The position numbers were made by a program, and so were the translations under genes. A stretch of 64,000 bases of DNA, from NCBI RefSeq assembly GCF_049243985.1, contig NC_135373.1:85004213-85068212 (forward strand). The letters run 5' to 3'. Positions within the stretch are counted from its first letter, which is position 1; the number at the start of each line of letters is the position of its first letter. Below the pieces are notes generated by a model. It was not told where the DNA came from. It ran no database searches and was given only the letters and a program-made list of their open reading frames with translations. This DNA comes from Paroedura picta. Lineage: Eukaryota > Chordata > Lepidosauria > Squamata > Gekkonidae. Shown here piece after piece: positions 1-26,900 of this stretch.

Positions 1-250
1 AAGCACCGAGTCATGTCTGACCCTTGGGGTGACGCCCTCTAGCGTTTTCATGGCAGACTCAATACGGGGTGGTTTGCCAGTGCCTTCCCCAGTCATTACC
101 GTTTACCCCCCAGCAAGCTGGGTACTCATTTTACCGACCTCGGAAGGATGGAAGGCTGAGTCAACCTTGAGCCGGCTGCTGGGATTGAACTCCCAGCCTT
201 ATGGGCAAAGCTTTCAGACGGCTGCCTTACCACTCTGCGCCACAAGAGGC
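1..250 (-). mobile_element. tRNA-derived SINE (Sauria-SINE-like), left edge cut
   Basis: This is one of six near-identical copies in the window. In element orientation it starts GCCTCTTGTGGCGCAGAG, has a tRNA-like head with a B-box-like GTTCAATCCC, a body ending near TGACCCGGTGCTTGC, and normally an ACCTTT tail. The copy is cut by the window start, so its tail is not seen. High similarity to the other copies suggests recent activity. The likely partner is the BovB/RTE LINE, known to mobilise squamate SINEs; the family name is from memory and not verified. Confidence 0.8.
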
Positions 251-287
251 TTGTAGATTAATTGGGTCCTATTCTTCATTCGTAGGA

Positions 288-572
288 GCCTCTTGTGGCG
301 CAGAGTGGTAAGGCAGCCGTCTGAAAGCTTTGCCCATGAGGCTGGGAGTTCAATCCCAGCAGCCGGCTCAAGGTTGACTCAGCCTTCCATCCTTCCGAGG
401 TCGGTAAAATGAGTACCCAGCTTGCTTGCTGGGGGGTAAACGGTAATGACTGGGGAAGGCACTGGCAAACCACCCCGTATTGAGTCTGCCAATGAAAATG
501 CTGGAGGGCGTCACCCCAAGGGTCAGACATGACCCGGTGCTTGCACAGGGGATACCTTTACCTTTACCTTTT
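288..572 (+). mobile_element. tRNA-derived SINE (Sauria-SINE-like), full copy
   Basis: A full-length copy with an ACCTTTACCTTT tail, flanked by the direct repeat ATTCTTCATTC at 271-281 and 573-583, a target-site duplication. It lies head to head with the copy at 1-250, so the two make a large inverted repeat with a spacer of about 37 bases. Confidence 0.85.
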
Positions 573-583
573 ATTCTTCATTC

Positions 584-1298
584 AAAACACCAATTGTTCC
601 AAACAAATATATACACATCCAAAACATTAGATGTTAAAAGCCAAATGGGCTTTTTGAAACAACTCCATTTAAAAGACTTTGGTATAATCTGTTTCAAGAA
701 CCTTTCAAAATGTTAGATAAGAATATATCTGTTCCTAGCAACTAAGAACTTTAACAGAGTGCAAATTGTATGGGCAACATCCTACTTTACAGGGAATATC
801 TCAGTCAACTTAATGTGCATATTATTTTTTAAATGTACTAAACACATAAAGCTGTGGACTACTACAGTGATGTCCATGTGACCCCTTCAGCCCTCGCAAG
901 ACCTGGGCACATCTGGGATTCAGAGAGAGCTTTGCCCAACTGCCATATTGGGAGTAAGGTACACCATTAGATTTTTTTTCTGAAGGGTTAAAAAACAGAA
1001 ATAACCATTAAGAAACTATGAAGTCATATAGTTAAAAAAAAACATGGAAAACACAAACTGTGTTCAATAATCCTATTGTGACTGCTACTGATTGCCCTCT
1101 TGTGGGAAAAGCAAGACACACAGTGTTATACTGGTGATATTATTTACAGTTATTTATTCAACAGAATGATTCACAAACTCAAAATTCAGAAACAAACTGC
1201 AAATATAGCAAAATCAACAAAGATTCATTTTTTTCATTATTAGTCCTAAAAAACTAGAGTGACCAAAATGTCTAAAATATCAAAGCATTAAGGCTTAC
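584..1298. other. CAPS2 intronic DNA, nothing recognised
   Basis: AT-rich unique-looking sequence to the left of the last CAPS2 exons seen. I find no coding exon with good splice sites and no clear repeat here. Confidence 0.4.
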
Positions 1299-16988
<15,690 letters not shown>

Positions 16989-17524
16989 CTGAATTCTGGT
17001 ATCGCCTCAACAACAAGCTATTAAAAAAAAAGATACGGCTGTATCATCATGTTAATTAAAGCCTACAAGGAAAAGGAAAGTGACTTGTTTTATGATGGAT
17101 TTAAATAAGGTTTCCCCTTTAAATATTATTCTGGCCAATATCACTCAGTTGTTACAAGTCTCTCTTGTTTAAAATGCAGCCATCTTCTATTATATTTACT
17201 AAATTTCATTTCCCATTCTTCCCCAAAGGATATAACATTTCAAAAGTCAGTCTTGCATACCATACCTTCTAAAGACCAAATTTATTTTTAACACATACAC
17301 GTTGAATTTAACTATTATACTGTGACACTTTTCTGCAAGGTTTTATTAAACCTTTCCTTATTTATACAACAAATCAATGCAATCATATAGGCAGCACAGA
17401 GACCAAACAAATTCCATAATAAACCCCCTATAAGCAATGTCAGGAGAAAAGTAAAAATGCGAATAAAAGATTACTAAAGGGTGATGAAGAATGAAAATAA
17501 GTGATCAGTTTGAAGTGGTAGAGA
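16989..17524. other. CAPS2 5' intron, nothing recognised
   Basis: AT-rich non-coding sequence between the first coding exon and a SINE. Nothing clear is seen. Confidence 0.4.
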
Positions 17525-17818
17525 AAGTATGAAGAAGAAGAAGAAGAGTTGGTTCTTATATGCCGCTTTTCCCTACCCGAAGGAGGCTCAAAGCGGCTTA
17601 CAGTCGCCTTCCCATTCCTCTCCCCATAACAGACACCCTGTGAGGTGGGTGAGGCTGGGAGAGCCCTGATATCACTGCTCGGTCAGAACAGTTTTATCAG
17701 TGCCGTGGCGAGCCCAAGCTCACCCAGCTGGTTGCATGTGGGGGAGCGCAGAATCAAACCCGGCATGCCAGATTAGAAGTCCGCACTCCTAACCACTACA
17801 CCAAACTGGCTCTGAGAA
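17525..17818 (-). mobile_element. tRNA-derived SINE with (CTT)n tail
   Basis: In element orientation it begins AGAGCCAGTTTGGTGTAGTG (A box), then GGGTTTGATTCTGCG (B box), GGGTGACCTTGGG, and ends AACTCTTCTTCTTCTTC. Near-full copies are also at 36919-37198 and 46757-47034, and worn copies at 6171 and 24480. Confidence 0.8.
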
Positions 17819-19020
17819 GGAAGCATATTCCTAGATCTCTCCAGAAGGTGGCAGAATGTTCATGTTTAAGTGCTTCTCCATGAAAATCCCTATACACATT
17901 TTAGGGTTCTGATATGTTTGAATTTCTGTCTCACCCCCACCCCTAAGTTTCTACATGTATTGATTGTTTTTGTACATGTGGTAACTAATTCAGTCATGCA
18001 TACAGAGCATACTGTGGAAGAACCCAATGACTTCCGGGTAGATTAGAGGAAGATGACAGGGCTGAAAAAAGACAAATTAGAAAATAAATGGATGCCTTCC
18101 TTTTAGTCCCTATGAACCTCCTTTTCAGCTATCTCAGTGACTAGAGGCAGGGTCTGGCGAGAAAAGACAATATGGAGAGTTTTTGTGGAAAATTCTATGC
18201 ACATAACCAAGAGCCAATATATATCCTTGCCACACACAGAAACTATAACATTGATGCCAGAACACCTGTAAAAAGTACAAGAAATACACAAATCAGATAA
18301 CCAAAATATTTTGATTCAACTTCTATCAGTGAAAAAGTACATCTATCTACTGTTACATAAAGCTCTTCATTAGGTAGAAGTGATGAAGAAAATTTTCAAT
18401 GGTATCCAGGATTTCACATTAGCCTCTGGAACAGCAGACACTGCCAATTTTCTTCAAGGCTGCCTCAGCAGTGAGAATGCAGCTACCTAAGCAGTGAAAA
18501 TGCAGACATCTGGTAATGCTAATGCTGTTTCTGGGAAATACTTGTCTCTTCTGTAGTGATAATTTGCATTCTGGTGGTTAGCTGGCCTACTGAACGACTT
18601 GAATATAAAATGTTAATGATATTAAAAACTATTGCAGGCATTCCTCATACTGTAAGAAAGCAGCAGAAATATATTTTATACAGCAGCTTATAAATCTTAA
18701 TATCATGCATTCAAATATCTAATTTTATATTGTACTACTTGAATTAGCTTTTGTTATATTGTTCTTTGCTCACATTTTCCTTGCTCAGCGTTTAGCCTAA
18801 AGAGGACATAGTGATTTTAACATCCTATTTCTGATAGGTTCACTTACCTGAGTAGAGACAATGGAACAGAATGGGTTGTAAAAATACATAACAGAAAGAC
18901 AGTAGAGCTACATGGATTGTAGCTAGATGGACTGGAGATTTTAGGACTGGTCAAAACTTACGGCGTAATCATGATAATTAGGTGGCAACATGAAAGTGAC
19001 CTTTTCAGATCTTAAGTACG
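17819..19020. other. Upstream of CAPS2 coding region, nothing recognised
   Basis: AT-rich sequence. A possible minus-strand donor (CTCAG then GTAAGTGAA, at about 18846) could end a 5' UTR exon, but this is not proven. Confidence 0.3.
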
Positions 19021-19029
19021 CCTTGGCTG

Positions 19030-19520
19030 GCGCGACGTATTACCATAAGGATGCCTGGAGGAGGGCCAGCAACGTAACTTTAACGGACTCAGTGAAAAGA
19101 AGAAGAAAAACTGGGTGGGGGCGTTCCTCCTGACGCCCTTCCCCTCTGAAGGGTTCAACAGCCCTCGGGCCTACACCGAGTTGCCAGCACTGTCGCCATG
19201 GTTACCAGCAAACAAGGCTGCGACACACCCGCCCTCCCGCCTGCTCGCCTTGGAAGTGAAACGCGGCCCTCAGAGGCCGGCCTGCACGAGCAGCCCCTTG
19301 CTCACCTCTGCCTCCTTCCTGCGGCTGCCTCCTTCCTGCGGCCGCCTCCGCTGCGCTTCCTAGTCCAGCCCACCGCTCCAATTGTGGGCGCGCCCCAAAT
19401 TCAGGCGCGCGCCCCAGGCGTGCCCTATCGCGCTTTTGCGAGACCGAGGGTGGTAGTACAACGAGGCTTAATACTACAGCGCTCAGCAGCACGAGCACCC
19501 AAGTTACCTGTGCACAGGAG
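19030..19520 (-). promoter_or_regulatory. CAPS2: CpG island, likely CAPS2 promoter, with RFX X-box
   Basis: A CpG-dense block in otherwise AT-rich DNA, 2-2.5 kb upstream of the first CAPS2 coding exon. It contains GTCGCCATGGTTAC at 19192-19205, close to the RFX X-box palindrome (consensus GTTGCCATGGCAAC), which typically drives ciliary genes. A possible minus-strand donor (GTGCACAG then GTAACT) lies at about 19507. Open frames across the block are composition effects. No TATA box is evident. Confidence 0.55.
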
Positions 19521-19524
19521 TGAT

Positions 19525-21356
19525 GCCAGGGAAGGATTCAGGGGTGGACTTTAAACCACCAAGGGGAAAACCGTGCCTCTGTGCGTCTAGGGGATCGAAG
19601 TTGACACACACATATATTTACCGAAGTGTACATTCATTGGGTCAAGCACACCATAAAGATTGGCGGTAGGAGTTCTTGCAGAGAGAGACTGCAAAAGTAC
19701 TTTGCTCAGAGCGGGTGAATGGCCCCAATACAATGCCAAGGTATATATTAGTCTTTATGATCAATGCTATGTCTTCCTCTTGACCAGTGAGTGTTCAAGA
19801 CAATATTTTGCATTTTATTTCCCTAGTGCACCTCTTAACCCAGTTTTCAAGGGGATAAGTAAAAATGCAATGGTTACTTTTAATTATTAAAACATTGGAA
19901 CAGAAATCAGTATGCACACTCATTGAACTTTCCATGTTTCAAACATTACCCTCCGTTAAATACTCCTAATTTTCAAGGGGTACAATTTTATTGCCCAACA
20001 TGAAGCATTTCCCCTGGCATTTGAAATATGTAAATAACCCGTGGTATACACAATCACAACAGAGTCAGCCCTTGAAATGCAGCTCAAAGACATGCTTACT
20101 CCCCCTTACTCATACACAAAGAGGGAGAATGTGAAATATACTTGATGTGATGTCTTGGAAACTGACACTGAAATACATGATGGGTGTGCGTATTCAGGAT
20201 ACAACTTTTGCTTTCCTGCTTAAAACCACATATATACTTATGTGGCAACAACAATATAGCTCTATACTTTTGAATAGTCTTCCTGAGAACTGTAAGGAAG
20301 GTTTCTTCCCATTTAAGCACTTTGGTAGAGCTGCATAGCTGCATTTTTAACAAGGCTGTGCAAGTTCACTTGAATGTACTTTTTACCCATTGGCCTCTAG
20401 CTTTTATTGTTGGTCTGTTTTTAATGATTGTTGTTTACTCTAAGCACTTTGGGATAAGCACCAGATTGCTTGATACCATGATTTTAAAATATTCCATTCA
20501 CTGTGCATTTCAGTGTTCTGAATCAAATTGGCTGCAAACTGAATTCTAAATGTCACCTTGTGACATCGTCTTACAAGATAATCACAACCTACCCTCAAAA
20601 CAAGATTCAGTTTTGCTAATGTACGCACTTCAGCAACTGAGCCTCATAAACTCCCTGTCCCTTAGAGTCAATCTCATTTCATCTCTAAAAACACAAAAAC
20701 TACCGCAGTGTTATGGCTGCTTCCCTATTGAAACTCAGACTGTAAAAGGAAATACCCATGTTATGATTATGTTACCTGCTACTTTAATGAAGAACGTTAT
20801 TTATCAAATGTTATTTGCCTCCATTCCATGAAACAGCTCACGTGCCCATTTTGACACATTAAACCTCGATTAAAGGGATAAGACTTTCTCCAGATTGTTG
20901 ACAACCGTTTTAAAGAGTAAATTGATGGCACCCATAACAACCCTTATATACATTAACTCAAAATACCAACAGATCACTGAATGGTGCAATGTCAAGACCT
21001 GTGTTCCATCACAAATTCCACGGGAATGAGGCTGAAGAAAGCCCCTTCCCCCCATGCTTTGGTCCCAATCTGCACCAGGATCCTGACCACTTTAGAAATG
21101 TTCCCTTGCAGCTGAAATATTACACTTTTAACTCAAAGTGCTTAAAGTGTTAGTTTGCAATGTGCTGTGTTTTTAACTGGATATTTGAAATATGGCATTA
21201 TTTTTATTATGTTAGCTGGCCCAAGCCCCATTCTGGAGAATGGGATTAAAGTCCAGTTAAGTCTTTCTTCTGATGTATGACTACTATCTGATCAGAAAAA
21301 TCAGCTTGAGCTTTGGAAGGCAACAGATGATACTATCCTATATAAATACTTGTCGT
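19525..21356. other. Intergenic, nothing recognised
   Basis: AT-rich sequence between the likely CAPS2 promoter and the BovB fragments. Nothing protein-like is seen in the short open frames. Confidence 0.4.
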
Positions 21357-21452
21357 GGTTAGGTGCGAAGTCGTGTCCGACCCATCGCGACCCCATGGAC
21401 AATGATCCTCCAGGCCTTCCTGTCCTCTACCATTCCCCGGAGTCCATTTAAG
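21357..21452 (-). mobile_element. BovB/RTE LINE 3' end, short copy
   Basis: The reverse complement of the BovB 3' end (GTGTCCGACCCATCGCGACC, GGCCTTCCTGTCCTCTACC), about 95 bases. It lies just upstream of the large plus-strand BovB copy, so the two 3' ends point away from each other. Confidence 0.75.
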
Positions 21453-21594
21453 TTTGCAATATTAATACTATGATCTGCTAATATGTGCTCTTCAGATTTC
21501 TAAGATAGTCATGCTGAGGTGACAGCTTTATTCTTAGCTCTTGATATGTGTTGTTGATCAAAACAAATTACTATATGTTAGAATCCTATAGAGC

Positions 21595-22592
21595 ATCTTA
21601 TTTGTCTCTTGAGAAATTTATATGCAGGTCAAGAAGCAACAGTGAGAACTGAACATGGAATCACTGACTGGTTCAAAATTGAGAAAGGAGTTCGGCAAGG
21701 CTGTATACTGTCGCCTTGCTTATTTAACTTGTATGCGGAGCACATCATGAGAAATGCGGGATTAGAGGAGTCACAAATTGGGATCAAGATTGCAGGGAGA
21801 AATATCAACAACCTCAGATATGCAGATGATACCACTCTAATGGCAGAAAGTGAAGAGGAACTAAAGAGCCTGTTGATGCGGGTGAAGGAGGAGAGTGCAA
21901 AAGTTGGCTTGAAACTCAACATCAAGAAAACAAAGATCATGGCATCCGGCCCTCTCAATTCCTGGCAAATAAATGGGGAAGAAATGGAGATAGTGACAGA
22001 TTTTATTTTCCTGGGCTCCAAGATCACTGCAGATGGGGACTGCAGCAAAGAAATTAAAAGACGCTTGCTCCTGGGGAGGAAAGCTATGGCAAATCTAGAC
22101 AGCATCCTAAAAAGCAGAGACATCACCTTGCCAACAAAAGTGCGTTTAGTCAAGGCTATGGTATTCCCAGTTGCAATGTATGGCTGCGAAAGTTGGACCA
22201 TAAGGAAGGCCGAGCGTCAAAGAATTGAGGCTTTTGAACTCTGGTGCTGGAGAAGACTCTTGCGAGTCCCTTGGACTGCAAGGCGAACAAACCGGTCAGT
22301 CTTAGAGATCAGCCCTGACTGCTCTTTAGAAGGCCAGATCCTGAAGATGAAACTCAAATACTTTGGCCACCTCATGAGAAGGAAGGACTCCCTGGAGAAG
22401 AGCCTAATGCTGGGAGCGATCGAGGGCAAAAGAAGAAGGGGACGACAGAGAATGAGGTGGCTGGATGGAGTCACTGAAGCAGTCGGTGCAAGCTTAAATG
22501 GACTCCAGGGAATGGTAGAGGACAGGAAGGCCTGGAGGACCATTGTCCATGGGGTCGCGATGGGTCGGACACGACTTCGCACATAACAACAA
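21595..22592 (+). mobile_element. BovB (RTE) LINE, 5'-truncated, reverse-transcriptase frame open
   Basis: A 325-residue open frame (21609-22586) carries the second half of an RTE/BovB reverse transcriptase: GVRQGCILSPCLFNLYAEHI, the catalytic YADD (LRYADDTTLMAESEEEL), the thumb zone, then MKLKYFGHLMRRKDSLEKSL and the usual C terminus with GRQRMRWLDGV. The 3' end reads GGGTCGGACACGACTTCGCA then an AACAAC tail. The N-terminal endonuclease and the first part of the RT are absent by 5' truncation. The frame is unbroken, so the insertion is recent. It is flanked by AGAATCCTATA at about 21581 and 22597. Confidence 0.9.
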
Positions 22593-22605
22593 CAACAGAA
22601 TCCTA

Positions 22606-22893
22606 TAAAGCCTCTTGTGGTGCAGAGTGGTAAGGCAGCAGACATGCAGTCTGAAAGCTCTGCCCATGAGGCTGGGAGTTCAATCCCAGCAGCCGGCTCA
22701 AGGTTGACTCAGCTTTCCATCCTTCCAAGGTCGGTAAAATGAGTACCCAGCTTGTTTGCTGGGGGGTAAAACGGTAATGACTGGGGAAGGCACTGGCAAA
22801 CCACCCCATATTGAGTCTGCCATGAAAACGCTAGAGGGCGTCACCCCAAGGATCAGACATGACCCGGTGCTTGCACAGGGTATACCTTTACCT
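22606..22893 (+). mobile_element. tRNA-derived SINE inserted at the BovB end
   Basis: The same SINE family as 288-572, with B-box-like GTTCAATCCC and an ACCTTT-type end. It follows the BovB tail directly and is bracketed by AGAATCCTAT copies, so it appears to have used the target duplication made by the BovB. Confidence 0.8.
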
Positions 22894-22899
22894 TAGAAT

Positions 22900-23673
22900 C
22901 CTATGGAAGATGTCTCTGGTTTCATCATAGCTTTATAAATTATAATGCCCAGACTGAAGGGAATAAGAAACGTTTGTACCTACCACATTCTACAAACATT
23001 TTTTGAAATCAACTGTTCAAAACTTAGTTAAATAACAGTCTATATGAAGCCTACAAAGATACATAATTAGCTTAATTTATTGTCATGCATAATATGCATC
23101 ACAAGTAAGAACTGGTTTATATGCATCACATTACTCTCTCTCCCTATCAAGCTTCATCCAGCATTTTCCAGTGTTTTTGAATAAAATTTTGAAAAGGGTT
23201 AATGAAAATGTGGTTCTTAAAAAAATATAAGGAAATGTATATTCTTCTGTGATCATTCAACTGTTCCAAACAAAGAGAAACAGAACTGGGGAGGGGGGGA
23301 GAGAGAAAGGATATACACATTGCCATTCAGTATCCAAAGCAACCAAATAGTTTAGGTTCAGAACGCCAATCAGTATTTGCTTGAAATTACATCAGCTGGA
23401 TCATATAATATTCAGACACCTGCCTGCAGATGTTTACCATAAAACCCATTAAAATACTGCAACGCAATTCCTCAGTTTTCATAATTATAAAATGGAGAAC
23501 TACCACAGAGAAATCCAATTAAATACATTCATAAATTATTTTGAAGATAATAGAAAAGCTTCATAACAAACTTGTTTTCAAAGCATATTGCAGTGATTGT
23601 GAATTCAATCCAAAATAAGTTAAAAGTACATCTAGGTTTGTGCAACACTTCAGCATAATTTTCTGCGTTTCAT
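22900..23673 (-). other. 3' UTR and flank of the RIC3-like gene
   Basis: No repeat is recognised. On the minus strand an AATAAA signal lies at 23081-23076, about 600 bases after the stop codon of the RIC3-like gene, a plausible poly(A) signal. Confidence 0.45.
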
Positions 23674-23948
23674 TCATTTGTTACGTCTCCTTAATCCAAA
23701 TGCTGGTTCCAATATATCTTGATTCATTACTCCACAAACTTCTATCTCCTTTGGCTCCTCCAATGGACTAAGTACAAACTCATGGTCAGTGTGTTCATGC
23801 TTTTCTTCCTCACAATGTTCCTCATTCTCTCCAAACAGCACTTCATGTCCAAAGCTTTCATCACTGCCGTCACCCACTTCTTCCTCACAATGTTCACTGA
23901 ATGAATGAATGAGATCTTCAAGCTTTTCTTGACATGCATGGCTAATAT
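23674..23948 (-). CDS. RIC3-like exon 6 (acidic tail, stop)
   Basis: Acceptor ends AAATTTAG. It encodes ISHACQEKLEDLIHSFSEHC and then an acidic segment with EHCEEE twice (EHCEEEVGDGSDESFGHEV and EEHCEEEKHEHTDHEF), ending AFGLRRRNK and TGA. The acidic C-terminal half is typical of RIC3, which is poorly conserved there. Confidence 0.85.
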
Positions 23949-26900
23949 CTAAATTTACAAAAAGAAAATAGAGATTTAAATTGTAAACAGACTGTGTGTT
24001 TAGAAACTTCCACAATTAAAACAAAACTGTCGAAAATGTACAAACAGGTTTACTATACATAACAGTACATTCTGTATTAACATGTTTTAACAGCAATGTT
24101 GAGCCTTTTGACTTACTAAAGAGCCCTAAGTCAGAGGGCTCTTCAGAAAGTCAAAGGGCTCAGCACTTTTTGTAGTGACATGTAGATAATACTCAATGAA
24201 TGCAGCTAGTAAGAGATGAAATAGTGTGACTCGGCTGCTTGTTGGAGCTTACATGCCAAGAAAAAGTTTCAGCGTAACTACCCAATTCACAAGCACCAAG
24301 CAATAAAATTGAAGGTAATTTTCCTCTATTCAAATGAATGATCTGTGCACACACAGCAACTAATTATCCAGTGACAGAGTATAAGGATATGTTTCCTGTC
24401 TACCACATTAGTCTTACCACTCCTCTGAATAGCTAAAAACACTACACAGGATTCCTTCATCCATTTATCCTCAAACCAGTGTGGTGGGTAGAGTTCTGGT
24501 TCAGAAACTTTGCAGTAGAATGTGGATTTGAACCTGAGTCTTCCCAGTCTTAGTCTAACACTAACTGCTACATCACATTGGCTCAGCTATGCAGTACCAC
24601 TTTGGTTGTCATCAGATGTCACAACTACTATTTCGACAGCATTATATTGCCATTACTACAAAAATAATCTGTAGAATTTGTATCTGTAGAAACACATGTG
24701 CACCTTGTGGTTTCATTGCTGATTTGTCCAAGCCGCTTTCTTTCATCAGTTTTCTAATAGATTCAAGTTGTACCATTATTTCATCTTTCTGTTCCGAAGC
24801 CAGTGCATTAATACTAGAATGAAAGACAAGAAACTGTTAGAAAATTAAATAGATGGGTTGTCCTAATTCTGATAACTGTTTGGCTCTAGAGTAATTTCAT
24901 ATATAGCTGTAATTAGGTTAGGGGGCCATCTTTAACTCAGTCTCTCAGTGCTTACACCAAAAGCCCATGTATAGCCTCAATGATATATTCTTATGAGATA
25001 CAAACTCTGGAACTATGCTTCAAACCACTGCAATTCATCACAGACCACTTCTAGTCACATTGAGCTCATACTGCCAACTCTTCAGAATCAAAATTAGAAG
25101 TATGGGTCAAAAATATAACAAAGTGCACCAAAAAACAAATCCTGTCTGGAAAATCTGGCACAAACCTAGCTATGCAACAGCAGCCGCATGAATCAATATT
25201 TTGCTCTACTTCGTGTATAAAGGACCATGCTATACCCATAGAACCTTTACTCAGTTGTTTCTTTAGTTGTCAATATTAATCAAAGGTAACTGGAGTATTC
25301 AAATAATATTCAAGTAATACGGGGGTCATTTTATGGTAAAAATACCTTCGAGACTAGAAAAATCCCAGATGCCTGAAAGTCTAGGGCAGCCTTTCTTGAC
25401 CTTTTTACCACTGAGAAATCCCTGAAACATTTGTCAGGCTTCAAGAAACCCCAGTAGTATTGTTAGCAGACCACACCTTCCTGCCACACCCCTGAAGTCA
25501 TATTGTCACCAGAAGTGCCATCAGCCAGACACTCCCACTGGATGTGACATCATGCCCCACTAGCCCCCCCCTGCCAGAAACAGCATCACCCCCTGCTACC
25601 CTCCCCAACAGAGTTCATTTTAAATGAGTGCTTACCTCTGGACTCCAGTTGCTACCACATGTGACAAGCCTTGGTTAGCAAAGATTTTTATGACCAGGGC
25701 CCCTCCCCTTTCCACCCTCCCCATGCCCTTCTTTGGTCATTTGAGGCACTTGGCACATGGTCATAAGACAATAATTTTTTAAAAAATTATAAATATATTA
25801 AAATTAACTCCCACCCAATTGAAATTCTTCCAGGGCTGTTGAGAAACCCCAGGGTTTCATGAAGCCTGGTCAATGGTGTTTTCCATATGTGGATGGGACG
25901 TTGTGGCTTTCCCATTGATTATGCAGTTGTAGATAAATCTCCATTTGCTATGTTTCCCAACAGTTTCCCAGTCACAGTCCTCTAGAAGTGTTCCCCTCCT
26001 GGGCCACCAGGGGTTTTGCAATAAAACAAATGACACAAGGATATCCTTATACTGATAGACCATTGAACTAATAGTGGAACAGGCTCTGTGAATTCCCAGC
26101 TTATAAAAAAATTAAGTGTCTGGCCTCTTAACTTGCAGAGATATGTCTTTTGCCTTATATTTCCACAAGAGAAGGAGCTAAGGATTTTTAAAAAATGAAA
26201 GCTGAGAATTCATAGAACATGTTACACCTACTGTTACATTGATAGACCTATATAATAAAATTCTAGTACTTATTTTTTTTTATCCCCAATGAGTGGAGGA
26301 AATGGTCATCGTTTATTTATTTATTTATATTTGTATACCACCCTCCCCTGAGGCTCTGAGCAGTTTAAATAGAACTTAGCAACAGGGAACAGTACAGATA
26401 ACTTAGTAGTTGTAAACAGTAATACAGATAGAACAATGTAATAGACCAGTGGAATAGAAGAACAATGGTGAGAACAGTAGTTTAACTACAGCGTACTGAT
26501 GGTCCCATGGGATGGACAAATTGGCGGTGGTTTTCATGGGAGAAAGGCTTGGGGCCCAATGGAAAGTAATTTGTTCCTGGCAGAGGAGCTTCCTTTTGCA
26601 GGCCCTATGGAATTGTTCAAGTTCCGTCAGGGCCCTGATCTCCTCTGGGAGCTTGTTCCACCAGGATGGGGCCAGGATGGAAAATGCTCCAGCCTTGGTT
26701 GAGGTCAAGCAAGCTTCCTTGGGGTCAGGGATCACCAGTCAGTTGGAGGTAGCAGAGGGTAAAGCTCTTTTGAAGGGTGAAGGCAGAAAGGCAGTCCATC
26801 AGGTACACTGGGCACAGACAGTGCATGGCCTTAAAAGTGATTACCAGGACCTCACGCCTGATCTGGAATTCAACTGGAAGCCAGCGCAACTGTTGGATTG

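Noticed and set aside
288-380. tRNA gene call from A-box and B-box words
   Set aside because: The same head begins six dispersed copies with long bodies and target duplications. They are SINEs, not tRNA genes.
19115-19554. Frames of 82-118 codons near the CAPS2 promoter
   Set aside because: CpG island composition; no splice continuity with CAPS2 or any other gene.
21629-22645. Minus-strand frames of 190 and 142 codons
   Set aside because: Antisense shadows of the BovB reverse-transcriptase frame and the adjacent SINE.
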